A stretch of DNA of 64,000 bases from Iocasia fonsfrigidae (GCF_017751145.1 NZ_CP046640.1:1220137-1284136); one strand, 5' to 3'; counted from the stretch's first letter, positions 1-7,943 are shown. Program-made: numbers and translations. The notes: a model not told the origin generated them from the sequence alone.

Positions 1-75
1 AAGGGAAATAATAAAGAATGGAGAGAGTTCTTTTACCGGGAAGTATTTGAGGGAATATATAAAAACATGAATTAA
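1..75 (+). CDS. 3' end of an unidentified gene (partial)
   Basis: Frame 1 is open from the window edge to a TAA at 73-75 and ends in a charged, aromatic-rich tail (KEWREFFYREVFEGIYKNMN). The rest lies outside the window. I do not recognise the family. Only 24 codons are visible, so it could also be a chance open frame, although the composition looks protein-like. Confidence 0.3.
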   Translation, partial: KGNNKEWREFFYREVFEGIYKNMN

Positions 76-143
76 CTAAGAATAGCTTATTTTGAGTTGC
101 TTAAACAGCAGAAAAAATTGATGAACTGTTATTTTGTTTCTGA

Positions 144-291
144 AGACCAAATGTTGAGATTGGAGAATACACCTATTATAGTGATAATAAAAAATCTCCA
201 GAAAAATTTTATGAGAATATAGAACATCAATATGAATTCTAGGAAGATAAGTTGATTATCTGGAAATTACTGGGGGTGCTGATAAAGATAC
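144..291 (+). pseudogene. Remnant of a CatB/Vat-like xenobiotic O-acetyltransferase
   Basis: The plus-strand frame from 144 reads RPNVEIGEYTYYSDNKKSP, followed by FYENIEHQYEF, an in-frame TAG, then EDKLIIWK. This matches the N-terminal region of CatB-related hexapeptide-repeat acetyltransferases (typically ...IGEYTYYSD...HYDFIGDKLIIGKF...). The family acetylates chloramphenicol or streptogramin A. No start codon, left-handed beta-helix body or catalytic histidine follows, so this is a decayed fragment. Family recognition is from memory of the motif. Confidence 0.6.
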
Positions 292-334
292 TGGAGTGAG
301 ATTTGTTTATCTTGCAATAATAAATAATCATTTT

Positions 335-360
335 CAGAGGGATATATATATATCCCTCTG
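335..360. repeat. 26-bp perfect palindrome
   Basis: CAGAGGGATATAT is followed directly by its exact reverse complement, so a 13-bp stem with almost no loop could form. Neither side carries a convincing T-tract, so I do not call it an intrinsic terminator. It lies about 90 bp beyond the 3' end of the convergent DUF2935 gene and may mark a transcript end or a protein-binding site. Confidence 0.6.
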
Positions 361-452
361 AGGATTATAAAATGAATATAATTAGATTTTACCAAGCATT
401 TTTTTCAGGGAAATTTAAATACTAAAATTTTATAGTTAACGGTTTTTTATCT

Positions 453-1355
453 CTAGCTTATTCTTTCTCTTAATATTCTAAAGTAATGGTTAGCCTCACG
501 CAGTACATGATCTGCTAAAAGGGGAGGAATAATGGATTTGATTTCACAGTCCAGTAAACCTTCTGTGGCAGCTCTTTTAAAACCCCTTATTTTGTCTGTA
601 GTTGTCAGGCTTCTTTGAAGTATTTCTCTTTCAGCTTCTCTTATACATCTTTCTACCAGTATTTCAAATCTTTCTGCAAACATCCTGGCGGTTTCCTTAA
701 GATTTTTTTCTGTTGGATCTAGCATTCCATCAATAAACTGGGCATGTTCTCCCATAATGTTATTCCAGAAATTAAGCTTTACACATAGAGTTCTTTCCGG
801 CATTCTTCTATTCTGAAGGTTTCTTAATGTTTCCCGGTAGTATTCTGTTTCCTGTGTAAGATGCTCTAACAGTTCATCATATAGAGTTATAAATATTTCA
901 CAACGTGACACTAGATTCATTAATCGCATTTGAAAGGCAATTACTTCTTCAAGGTAGTCTAATGTCCTGGCATTTAGATTCTGCACGTTGTTTTCCAGCT
1001 GTTTTGTATAGTAATAATCTTGAGAATTTAGTAAGTCAAGTTCTCTTCTGGTAATTTCTGTATCAATATTAGCACCGGTTAATTGTGAAGTAAGTCTTTC
1101 TGTTCTTAAGGTATATGGAGTTACAAATTCATTTGAATTTAGGGCTGCTCTTGATAAGGAAATTCTTCTTGCATAGTTTACTGTTTCTGATAAAAGTTGT
1201 TCAAAATTTCTTTTTAATCTACTGGCTTCAGCTATATATTCAGCTTCAGGTGCTTGTAAATTGGTTTCGATTAAAAATAGGTGTTCCTTTATGATTCTTT
1301 GAAAGAAAAGATTTATTTCTAGAGAGTTTCTTATAAACTCCTCTCTTGACAACAA
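453..1355 (-). CDS. DUF2935 family protein
   Basis: A 300-residue all-helical protein with two related halves, typical of DUF2935, a ferritin-like fold of unknown function common in Bacillus and Clostridia. The N-terminal half carries FIRNSLEINLFFQRIIKEH and the second carries FWNNIMGEHAQFIDGMLDP. The family's histidine/glutamate pattern (KEH, GEH, ADH...EANHY) probably binds metal. The open frame extends to an ATG at 1373, but codons 2-5 of that frame are the AAAGGAGGAATC ribosome binding site. The real start is therefore most likely TTG at 1355, seven bases after GGAGG (next TTG at 1352 possible). It is a single gene with no operon partner. The convergent flank is pseudogene debris. Confidence 0.85.
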   Translation of the reverse strand: MLSREEFIRNSLEINLFFQRIIKEHLFLIETNLQAPEAEYIAEASRLKRNFEQLLSETVNYARRISLSRAALNSNEFVTPYTLRTERLTSQLTGANIDTEITRRELDLLNSQDYYYTKQLENNVQNLNARTLDYLEEVIAFQMRLMNLVSRCEIFITLYDELLEHLTQETEYYRETLRNLQNRRMPERTLCVKLNFWNNIMGEHAQFIDGMLDPTEKNLKETARMFAERFEILVERCIREAEREILQRSLTTTDKIRGFKRAATEGLLDCEIKSIIPPLLADHVLREANHYFRILRERIS

Positions 1356-1579
1356 AAAGATTCCTCCTTTCATAATATTGTCTGGTATATATTATTTTTT
1401 AAAAAGAAAAGTGTGTAATAATTATCTGTATAATTTATTATTAGTAAGAATGAATCAAAAAATATGGTTGTATAATTAATGTTGTGAAGAAAAAACTGTA
1501 AATCAAAATAAAAAGACATTTGCCTGACTCCGTTGAATTAAATAGTTGTGACTAAAATTCAAAAAAGGAGGTCTAGCAA

Positions 1580-1651
1580 ATGCAAAATAATCTTATCATA
1601 AAACTTCTTGATTTACCAGACTTAATTGCAACAGCCAATAGAACTTTATAA
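1580..1651 (+). pseudogene. 23-codon stub with strong SD, transposase-like start
   Basis: AAAAAAGGAGGTCTAGCAA precedes an ATG that opens MQNNLIIKLLDLPDLI, closed by TAA after 23 codons. The opening resembles the N-termini of ISL3-type transposases from low-GC Firmicutes, so it may be an insertion-sequence scar. It has no terminal repeats that I can find and the assignment is weak. Confidence 0.3.
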
Positions 1652-1680
1652 TTGACAATTAAACAAGATATTGCTATAAT
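1652..1680 (+). promoter_or_regulatory. Consensus sigma-A promoter of the rsgA leader
   Basis: TTGACA at 1652-1657 and TATAAT at 1675-1680 with exactly 17 bp between them. Transcription should begin near 1687, giving a 5' leader of about 540 nt before the rsgA start at 2224. Confidence 0.85.
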
Positions 1681-1717
1681 TGTATTGTAGTAATAAATAA
1701 ACAAGGGAAGTGCTTTG

Positions 1718-1741
1718 ATGCAAGTTGGTTTATTAATCTAG
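1718..1741 (+). CDS. Putative 7-residue leader peptide (MQVGLLI)
   Basis: ATG at 1718 lies after GGGAAG with suitable spacing, about 31 nt into the predicted transcript, and the frame closes with TAG at 1739. Nucleotides 1728-1740, within and at the end of this mini-ORF, are exactly complementary to 1840-1852. Ribosome position on the mini-ORF would thus alter downstream folding. This arrangement is known from attenuators of antibiotic-resistance genes. Translation itself is inferred. Confidence 0.5.
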   Translation: MQVGLLI

Positions 1742-1862
1742 TAAATTAAATATTCTATTCTTTTTTAAGTTTTTAAAATCCCAGGGATTAGTGGGTTTAT
1801 TTTTTGATACTTAAATTAAGACTTAAGAGAGTATAGTTTTAGATTAATAAACTTTTGTTTAT
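1728..1862 (+). promoter_or_regulatory. Competing RNA pairings in the rsgA leader
   Basis: GTTTATTAATCTA (1728-1740, in the mini-ORF) pairs perfectly with TAGATTAATAAAC (1840-1852). The same downstream arm can instead form a local hairpin ATAAAC-TTTT-GTTTAT ending near 1862. Mutually exclusive folds controlled by ribosome occupancy are the expected design of a translation-sensitive attenuator. A TGGGTTTATT motif recurs at 1792, at 1902 and at 2017, the latter two inside terminators. Confidence 0.5.
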
Positions 1863-1895
1863 AGATAGCTATATATTATATAGTACGTTATTTTT

Positions 1896-1928
1896 ATGCT
1901 ATGGGTTTATTAGCCCGTAGCATTTTTT
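1896..1928 (+). terminator. Leader terminator A
   Basis: ATGCTATGGG pairs with CCCGTAGCAT (10 bp, one G-U) around the loop TTTATTAG and is followed by TTTTT. It lies inside the rsgA leader, about 300 nt before the gene, so it should stop transcription unless disrupted. Confidence 0.75.
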
Positions 1929-2010
1929 ATTAGTTCTATATAATAACCTCTTAAACTGTTTTTGAGAATAATTTTATTGGCTAAGAGGGATCTATTCTGG
2001 ATGAATATCT

Positions 2011-2050
2011 AAGCCATGGGTTTATTTAGCCCATGGCTTTTGTGCTTTTT
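2011..2050 (+). terminator. Leader terminator B
   Basis: AAGCCATGGG pairs perfectly with CCCATGGCTT around TTTATTTAG, followed by TTTGTGCTTTTT. It shares the loop sequence and GGGTTTATT core with terminator A, which suggests a duplicated regulatory module. Confidence 0.75.
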
Positions 2051-2094
2051 GCTTATAAATAAATCTTATTTTAATTAATTAAGGAGTGATGACT

Positions 2095-2190
2095 ATGATT
2101 GTAAATCAAAGAGAAGTGACTGGTGAAATTGCGAGACAGAAATGGGTAAGTATTGTTGAGTTAAAAATACAAGAGAGATGGACTCTCTAA
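2095..2190 (+). CDS. Short ORF (31 codons) between leader and rsgA
   Basis: ATG at 2095 follows AAGGAGTGATGACT, a strong ribosome binding site, and encodes MIVNQREVTGEIARQKW... ending RWTL with TAA at 2188. It sits between terminator B and rsgA. It could be a second leader peptide or the stub of a gene replaced by rsgA. I do not recognise it. Confidence 0.35.
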   Translation: MIVNQREVTGEIARQKWVSIVELKIQERWTL

Positions 2191-2223
2191 GCATTTGTTG
2201 GAATAAAAAGGGAGGGAAATACA

Positions 2224-3255
2224 TTGAGTTTAGCAGATTTAGGTTGGAATCAAGATTTTGAAAATAAATTCAATCAAATTAATAATCAAGGAGGTTATCA
2301 AGTAGCCAGAGTTGCTGTAGAGTATAAGGGGATTTATAAGCTATATACTGAAATAGGAAAGGTTTTAGGTGAGATAACAGGTAAGATGCGTTATAACAAT
2401 AAATTTCCTGTAGTAGGTGATTGGGTAGTTGTCGATTTACAAATTGGAGGAGAGCGGGCTATAATTTATGACATTTTACCTAGAAAGAGTAAGTTCTCTA
2501 GAAATAGAGCAGGAAGTAAAGCTCAAGAGCAAATAGTAGCTTCTAATGTTGATACTGTTTTTATAGTTACTTCTTTAAATCAAGATTTTAATTTAAGGAG
2601 AATAGAGCGATATTTGACAATTACCTGGGATAGTGGTGCTAATCCTGTTGTAATTTTAAATAAGGCTGATTTATGTGATGATATTGAGGCTAGAAAGAGT
2701 GAAGTAGAAGCTATTGCTTTGGGAGTTCCGGTTCATGTAATTGTTGCTTTAGACAATAAAGGTATTGAGCAACTGAAAAAATATTTTAAAAAAGGAGATA
2801 CTGTTGCTTTATTAGGTTCTTCAGGAGTAGGTAAATCTACTTTGATTAATAGTGTACTCGGTAAGGAAAAGATGAAGGTTAATAATATTAGAAAAGATGA
2901 TGGAAAGGGAAGACATACTACTACTCATCGGGAGATGATTCTTTTAGAAGAAGGTGGAATCATTATTGACACTCCAGGAATGAGAGAAATTCAATTATGG
3001 GATGTTTCTGAAGGATTGAGTGATAGTTTTACAGATATAGAAAAATTAGCTCAAGAATGTTATTTTAATGATTGTCAGCATGATTCTGAGCCCAGATGTG
3101 CAATTAAGAATGCTATTAAAGAAGGAATCATTACAGAAAAAAGGTTTAATAGTTACAAGAAGCTTCAACGAGAAATAAAATATATGGAGATTAAGAAGAA
3201 ACGAGGGGCTAATGCGGCAGAAAAATATAAGTGGACGACACTTGGAAAATTATAA
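2224..3255 (+). CDS. rsgA: Ribosome small-subunit-dependent GTPase A paralogue
   Basis: 343 residues with the circularly permuted GTPase order of RsgA/YloQ. The N-terminal OB-fold is followed by G4 (NKAD near 150), then G1 (GSSGVGKSTL near 195), G2/G3 (TTTH; DTPG near 245) and a C-terminal zinc finger (C-x6-H-x6-C in CYFNDCQHDSEPRC). RsgA acts in late 30S maturation and in releasing factors from the 30S subunit. The TTG start at 2224 is chosen by GGGAGGG seven bases upstream. The long attenuator-like leader is unusual for housekeeping rsgA and suggests an inducible second copy. A GNAT gene follows after 130 bp. Confidence 0.92.
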   Translation: MSLADLGWNQDFENKFNQINNQGGYQVARVAVEYKGIYKLYTEIGKVLGEITGKMRYNNKFPVVGDWVVVDLQIGGERAIIYDILPRKSKFSRNRAGSKAQEQIVASNVDTVFIVTSLNQDFNLRRIERYLTITWDSGANPVVILNKADLCDDIEARKSEVEAIALGVPVHVIVALDNKGIEQLKKYFKKGDTVALLGSSGVGKSTLINSVLGKEKMKVNNIRKDDGKGRHTTTHREMILLEEGGIIIDTPGMREIQLWDVSEGLSDSFTDIEKLAQECYFNDCQHDSEPRCAIKNAIKEGIITEKRFNSYKKLQREIKYMEIKKKRGANAAEKYKWTTLGKL

Positions 3256-3384
3256 GTTAATAAAAATATTAAGATTGAATAATATTTTTTATTGAGAAAG
3301 AGGTATAGTGCCATTGTATTAGTTGAAAGCATTAAACTTTTAATGTGGAATTTTCAAAAAAATAATATACTAAGGAGAAAAAAT

Positions 3385-3996
3385 ATGGAAAATATATTAA
3401 TTAGATTAGAAACTCAGGAAGATTATAGCGAAACAGAAAATATGATTAGAGAAGCATTTTGGGATGTTTATAAACCTGGATGTGATGAGCATTTAGTACT
3501 TCATAAGCTTAGGCAGGTTTCTGCTTTTGTAGAGGAATTAGATTTAGTTGCATGTGATAACAATAAAATTGTTGGTAATATTGTTTATTCAAAGGCAAAG
3601 ATAATGAACAATCAAAATCAAGAATTTACAGTTTTATGTATGGGACCTTTAGGGGTATTACCTTCTTATCAAGGAAGAGGAATTGGCTCATTATTAATAA
3701 AACAATCCATTTCAAAAGCAAAATTATTAGGTTATAAGGCAGTTGTAATATTTGGAGATCCAAATTATTACCGACGTTTTGGGTTTGAAAATGCTGAAAA
3801 ATATAACATTCAAACAGCACAAGGTGAGAATTTTGATGCGTTTATGGTGTTAGAACTTTATGATGACAGTTTAAACGGAATACAAGGTAAATTCTTTGAT
3901 GATCCAGTGTTCCGAATACAAAGTGAAGAATTGGAATTGTTTGAGAAGGAGTTTCCGTATAAGGTAAAACACATTATAGATACTCAACTAAAATAG
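3385..3996 (+). CDS. GNAT N-acetyltransferase, YhbS-like
   Basis: A 203-residue acetyltransferase of the COG3153/YhbS type. It opens with ENILIRLETQEDYSETENMIREAFW and has the acetyl-CoA binding motif VLPSYQGRGIGSLLIKQSI near residues 90-110, then VVIFGDPNYYRRFGFE, a typical YhbS signature. The frame is open back to 3292, but AAGGAG at 3372 sets the start at ATG 3385. The substrate is unknown. It lies directly after the inducible rsgA paralogue, so a shared stress response is possible. A hairpin at 4061 follows. Confidence 0.85.
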   Translation: MENILIRLETQEDYSETENMIREAFWDVYKPGCDEHLVLHKLRQVSAFVEELDLVACDNNKIVGNIVYSKAKIMNNQNQEFTVLCMGPLGVLPSYQGRGIGSLLIKQSISKAKLLGYKAVVIFGDPNYYRRFGFENAEKYNIQTAQGENFDAFMVLELYDDSLNGIQGKFFDDPVFRIQSEELELFEKEFPYKVKHIIDTQLK

Positions 3997-4409
3997 ACGA
4001 TAATTATGATCACAATTATTGTCTGTGTTTCCTTAAAATATCAATATATATTTGATTATTTAGAGATTCCGTAAAACGGAATCTCTAAAAATTATTATAA
4101 AGTTTGTACTTACTGATGGAGATAAATTTGATGGTGAGCTTTCTGCCAGGCCTAACGGCACAGGTGCGTCATAACAGGAACGTTATATAATGCTAAAATT
4201 TATTACAATCATGATCAATAAAATCGGATAAAATATAATTAGAATCTCTTTCAGCCATAGCATGGCGTATCTTATGTAATAGTCTTCAATATTCTTCCAA
4301 TTAATAAGGTTAATGCAGGAAACTATATTTTAATATTGAAATATTGTATTAGCAAGGCAAAATAAATCACAGTACTAAATGTAGTAAACGTACTAATAAA
4401 TGGAGGTTC
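3997..4409. other. Intergenic region with hairpin and decayed coding trace
   Basis: An 11-bp hairpin (TAGAGATTCCG / CGGAATCTCTA, 4061-4087) follows the GNAT gene and lacks a strong T-tract. From about 4100 one frame reads KFVLTDGDKFDGELSARPNGTG, a protein-like trace that soon stops. I see no intact gene here. Confidence 0.5.
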
Positions 4410-5258
4410 ATGGAAATGGTAAGAAAAAAAAATAACTTAGTGAAGCCTTTTGTAAAATGGGCTGGTGGGAAAAGACAAGTAATTGACGAAATCAAAAAAT
4501 ATATACCGGAGAATATTTCTACATATTATGAGCCCTTTGTGGGTGGTGGTGCAGTTTTGTTTGAATTGCAACCTAACAAGGCAGTTATAAATGATGTTAA
4601 TGTACATTTGTATAATGTTTATAATGTGATAAAAAATAATGTAGACGAACTTATTGAAGATTTAAAACAACATAAGAATGAAGAAGATTATTATTATAAA
4701 ATGAGGGCTAAAGACAGAACAGATGAATTTAATGGAATGACTGATGTACAAAAGGCATCAAGGATATTATACTTAAATAAGACTTGTTATAACGGTTTAT
4801 TTAGGGTTAATAGTTCTGGAGAGTTTAATGTCCCTTTTGGTAGGTATAAAAACCCCAGTATAGTAAATGAACCAGTATTAAGAGCGGTTAGTCATTATCT
4901 TAATAATAATAATATAGCTATTTTAAACGTAGACTTTGAAGAAGCTATTAAAGGTATGAGAAAGCAGGCTTTTGTTTATTTTGATCCCCCTTATCATCCC
5001 CTGTCTGATACATCATCTTTTACAGGTTATACATTAGATGGTTTTGATGAAAAGGATCAAATACGTCTAAGAAAATTATGTGATAAATTAAATAAACGCG
5101 GCTGCAGATTTTTATTATCTAATTCGAGTGCGAAATTTATAATAGACTTGTATGATCATAAGGATTATAAAATTGATTATGTTGGAGCAAATAGAAGTAT
5201 AAATTCAGATGCAAGCAGTCGGGGAGAAGTAAAGGAAGTATTGGTTAGAAATTATTAA
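4410..5258 (+). CDS. DNA adenine methyltransferase, DpnII/Dam class
   Basis: A 282-residue D12-class N6-adenine methyltransferase. It has the SAM motif KPFVKWAGGKRQ at the N-terminus, FxGGG (PFVGGGAVLF near residue 45), the NKTCYNGLFRVN recognition-region motif and the catalytic DPPY (FDPPYHPLS near 195). This family (DpnM, MboI-A, Dam) methylates GATC-type sites. ATG 4410 is only three bases after GGAGG, so ATG 4416 may be the true start. The expected endonuclease gene follows directly but is broken, leaving the methyltransferase an orphan. No mutH or seqA is visible here. Confidence 0.9.
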   Translation: MEMVRKKNNLVKPFVKWAGGKRQVIDEIKKYIPENISTYYEPFVGGGAVLFELQPNKAVINDVNVHLYNVYNVIKNNVDELIEDLKQHKNEEDYYYKMRAKDRTDEFNGMTDVQKASRILYLNKTCYNGLFRVNSSGEFNVPFGRYKNPSIVNEPVLRAVSHYLNNNNIAILNVDFEEAIKGMRKQAFVYFDPPYHPLSDTSSFTGYTLDGFDEKDQIRLRKLCDKLNKRGCRFLLSNSSAKFIIDLYDHKDYKIDYVGANRSINSDASSRGEVKEVLVRNY

Positions 5259-5274
5259 AATAAAAGGTGAGATT

Positions 5275-5478
5275 ATGGCTGATAGAAATAGAGATAGAAT
5301 TGTAGATGAAAAATGGATAAATATATTTGAAGATTATCCTATATTTGACGAATAGAAAAAATGGTTATTTCATTATTGCTTCTACTCAGGTAAATAATTA
5401 TAAAGAGGTAAGGTTAATGACAAAGTTTGACCATGAAAGTTCTGACAGGGGAAGCCAAGGCATTATAGTTTACTAAAT
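5275..5478 (+). pseudogene. Decayed type II restriction endonuclease
   Basis: GGTGAG precedes an ATG at 5275 giving MADRNRDRIVDEKWINIFEDY..., stopped by TAG at 5353. Just downstream in another frame comes GYFIIASTQVNNYKEVRLMTKFDHES, then a stop near 5478. The RLMTKFDH motif after an IxAxQIxxxxE stretch is familiar from the N-terminal part of a type II endonuclease family found beside such methyltransferases. The order methyltransferase-endonuclease, 17 bp apart, fits a lost restriction-modification pair. Family identity is inferred. Confidence 0.55.
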
Positions 5479-5624
5479 AGTGTCCGAAAAACTAAGAATG
5501 GGTCAGAACCTGGAAAAGCAGATATTTATACTTTGACATTGTGTTATATTTATAATATTATTTTAAATAGAAATAATTTAGTAAGGCAAAATGGATAAAA
5601 TGAATAATAGAAAGGGATATATCT

Positions 5625-6353
5625 ATGACAGAAAAGTATGGACTTTCTGAAAGACAATTTTATATTCTTATAAATATATTCAAGAAATATTCTGATATAA
5701 TTGAGGAAGTAATAATTTTTGGTTCTAGATCTAGAGGAGATTATAAAAAAGTATCAGATATTGATATGGCTATAAAATTCAGAAAGAGTAATGAAATCTT
5801 ATATAAAATTAAAGAAGATATTGAAAATCAACCAGTAATATATACTTTTGATATAATAGATTACCATAGAATCAATAATGAAAAACTAAAAAAATACATA
5901 GATATAGAAGGCAAAACGATATTTTTGTCTAATGAAAAGGGTGAGATTATGGTAACATTAAATAAAATAAAGGATAAATTAGCCAATTTAAAGAACGCTT
6001 TTAAAAAATTGGAGGAAAGTATTAAGAGAGATTATCGTAAAGATGATATAGTTTTAGATGCAGCAATACAGAGATTTGAATTTACATATGAATTATCCTG
6101 GAAGCTTATGAAAGCTTACCTTGAATATAATGGAAATTTAGAGGCTATTAGTCCCAGGAAAGCTATCAAGGAATCTTTCAAGGTAGGTTTGATAAAGGAT
6201 GGAGAAATATGGTTAGAAATGCTCCAGGATAGAAATAGAACATCGCATACCTATGATAAAGAAACGGCTATAGAAATCTTTAATAATGTAAAGGATAAAT
6301 ATATTTATTCTTTTAAAAAATTCATCAAAACTATAGAAAAAGAAATAGAGTAG
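5625..6353 (+). CDS. MNT-HEPN fusion (minimal nucleotidyltransferase + HI0074-like domain)
   Basis: 242 residues. Residues 1-105 are a minimal nucleotidyltransferase with GSRSRGDYKKVSDIDMAIK, the metal-binding GS...SDxD motif. Residues 109-242 are a HEPN domain of the HI0074 substrate-binding type carrying RNRTSH (Rx4H), the RNase motif. These are normally two genes of a toxin-antitoxin system in which MntA AMPylates the HEPN toxin. Here they are one frame. The join still holds AAGGGTGAGATT plus ATG at 5949, so the HEPN part (5949-6353, 134 aa) could also be made alone. An intrinsic terminator follows at 6441. Confidence 0.88.
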   Translation: MTEKYGLSERQFYILINIFKKYSDIIEEVIIFGSRSRGDYKKVSDIDMAIKFRKSNEILYKIKEDIENQPVIYTFDIIDYHRINNEKLKKYIDIEGKTIFLSNEKGEIMVTLNKIKDKLANLKNAFKKLEESIKRDYRKDDIVLDAAIQRFEFTYELSWKLMKAYLEYNGNLEAISPRKAIKESFKVGLIKDGEIWLEMLQDRNRTSHTYDKETAIEIFNNVKDKYIYSFKKFIKTIEKEIE

Positions 6354-6440
6354 AGGTAGTGAGAAAGGAAAAAATTTATTATGGAAAATTAATGAGATAT
6401 TATCCTGAACTAAAAGATAAAATAGACGATAAATTAGGGA

Positions 6441-6472
6441 AAGCCTCTGGATTTAATCCAGGGGCTTTTCTT
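6441..6472 (+). terminator. Terminator after MNT-HEPN
   Basis: AAGCC-T-CTGGAT pairs with ATCCAG-G-GGCTT around TTA (11 bp plus a mismatch), followed by TTTTCTTATT. Between the gene and this hairpin I see only a short unassigned frame. From 6480 to 6681 I see nothing coding. Confidence 0.85.
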
Positions 6473-6681
6473 ATTAAAGCTCTATTTTGACTACTAAAGT
6501 GTAGGCAAAGCATGCCACCAAGATTTAAACCAACTTTCAACAGATTTAGTAAACAATAAAGGTGTAATGTCAGAGTGTATGAAAACTAAGTAAAAAAATG
6601 GTATAATTAATATAAACTGTTGAAGGAAATATTGCGTGGCATTCACCCTTTACGAAAATAAAATTTGAAAGGAAGTATCAA

Positions 6682-7308
6682 ATGGCAAAAGTAATTTTAA
6701 GAGGTTTAACAACAGGATTAATTCTACAAATAGCAATAGGACCTGTGTTTTTCTTTCTAGTTAATATTGCCCTTCAAAAATCTTTAGTAGATGGATTGTT
6801 TGCAGTTTTTGCTGTAACAATTGTGGATTACTTATATATCGTATTAGCTATCGCTGGAATAGGTAGATTATTAGAAAAAGAAAAGGTTAAAAAAATTTTG
6901 GGATTTATAAGTTCTGTTGTTCTTATTGGTTTTGGGTTTTATATGGCAGTAAGTGTTTTAGATTCTGTTGATATAAATATGACTATAAACCATTCATCAA
7001 ATGTATATCAAAGTTTTATTTCAGCATTTATATTGACAATATCTAGTCCTTTAACAATTCTATTTTGGACTAGTGTTTTTGCAGCAAGGTCAGTTGAATA
7101 TTCTTTAACAAAAAAAGAGTTAATAGCATTTGGATTATCAGCAGGATTTGCTACCCCACTTTTCCTGAGTTTTTCTATACTTATTATAACAATATTAAAA
7201 TCATCAATTTCCCCATTGATTGTTCAAATAGCTAACATGTTAGTCGCATTAGTATTAATGGGTTACGGAATAATGAGAATTATAAAAATAATAAGGATAA
7301 AATCTTAA
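6682..7308 (+). CDS. LysE/RhtB family amino-acid exporter
   Basis: A 208-residue polytopic membrane protein with about six transmembrane segments. The opening GLILQIAIGPVFFFLVNIAL is the LysE signature region (G-x-x-x-G-P near residues 10-25) and SSPLTILFWTSVFA near 115 matches the second conserved core (NP/SP-x-x). The family exports amino acids or related metabolites by proton antiport. AAAGGAAG precedes the ATG. It stands alone, and a second family member is at 59478. The substrate cannot be predicted. Confidence 0.88.
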   Translation: MAKVILRGLTTGLILQIAIGPVFFFLVNIALQKSLVDGLFAVFAVTIVDYLYIVLAIAGIGRLLEKEKVKKILGFISSVVLIGFGFYMAVSVLDSVDINMTINHSSNVYQSFISAFILTISSPLTILFWTSVFAARSVEYSLTKKELIAFGLSAGFATPLFLSFSILIITILKSSISPLIVQIANMLVALVLMGYGIMRIIKIIRIKS

Positions 7309-7442
7309 GGCCCGGATGATTATTATTTAATTTTACAACTTTTCAACCCTGACCCCTTATACCCACTGACTCCTTACACCCCAAAATTTATATGAAACAT
7401 TGATTTAGTGTTGTTAACCTATCTAATTTACTGAACCCATTT

Positions 7443-7631
7443 TTGCCTTTTTCATCTCAAAAGCTTAGAGATATGATAAATTTAGATAGGGCTGAGTGGT
7501 TATATATAGAGCTAGAGACAAAAAGCCCTATCCGGGATGCAAAAATATTGTTTAAGAGAATAGATAAAGAACGGATTAAAGAAGAAAGAGAGAGATTATT
7601 AATGAATGAAATTAGAGGTATATTTTTCTGA
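7443..7631 (+). CDS. Doubtful short ORF, possibly a gene remnant
   Basis: A 62-codon frame starting at TTG with no convincing ribosome binding site. It encodes a charged helical peptide (MINLDRAEWLYIELETK... KERIKEERERLL). I do not recognise it. The lack of a start signal and its place just before the riboswitch suggest a remnant. Confidence 0.2.
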   Translation: MPFSSQKLRDMINLDRAEWLYIELETKSPIRDAKILFKRIDKERIKEERERLLMNEIRGIFF

Positions 7632-7684
7632 GAATTATTAACTGCAGTTGAAATTAATTTAAGAAAGAGTTATAATTGAAGTAA

Positions 7685-7828
7685 ATTCTCAGGGAAGGGT
7701 GAAATTCCCTATCGGCGGTAAGTATACAATTAGTATACAAGCCCGCAAGCGTTTGCTATTTATTTGGCAAAGCCAGCAGATTTGGTGAAAATCCAAGGCC
7801 GACGGTAAAGTCCGGATGAAAGAGAATG
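7685..7828 (+). ncRNA. FMN riboswitch (RFN element)
   Basis: The conserved RFN blocks occur in order: TTCTCAGGG, GGGTGAAATTCCC, ATCGGCGGTAA, GCCCGC, GCCAGCAGATTTGGTG, AATCCAAGGCCGACGGT, AAGTCCGGATG and AGAGAA. The 5' arm ATTCTCAGGG (7685-7694) is also exactly complementary to CCCTGAGAAT at 7911-7920, just before the ribB ribosome binding site. That gives a visible alternative pairing for switching. High FMN should repress ribB. Confidence 0.95.
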
Positions 7829-7943
7829 GAATATTATTGTAAATTAGTATTATGGCAAGAATAGTTGCCTACATATATCTATTTATAGTATTTCTATTTT
7901 TTATCATAATCCCTGAGAATATAATTTAAATTTAGGGGGTATT

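Noticed and set aside
335-360. Intrinsic terminator at the 26-bp palindrome
   Set aside because: There is no T-tract on either strand, so only the palindrome is recorded.
1580-1651. Complete insertion sequence near 1.6 kb
   Set aside because: Only 23 codons resemble a transposase start; no inverted repeats or further transposase sequence were found.
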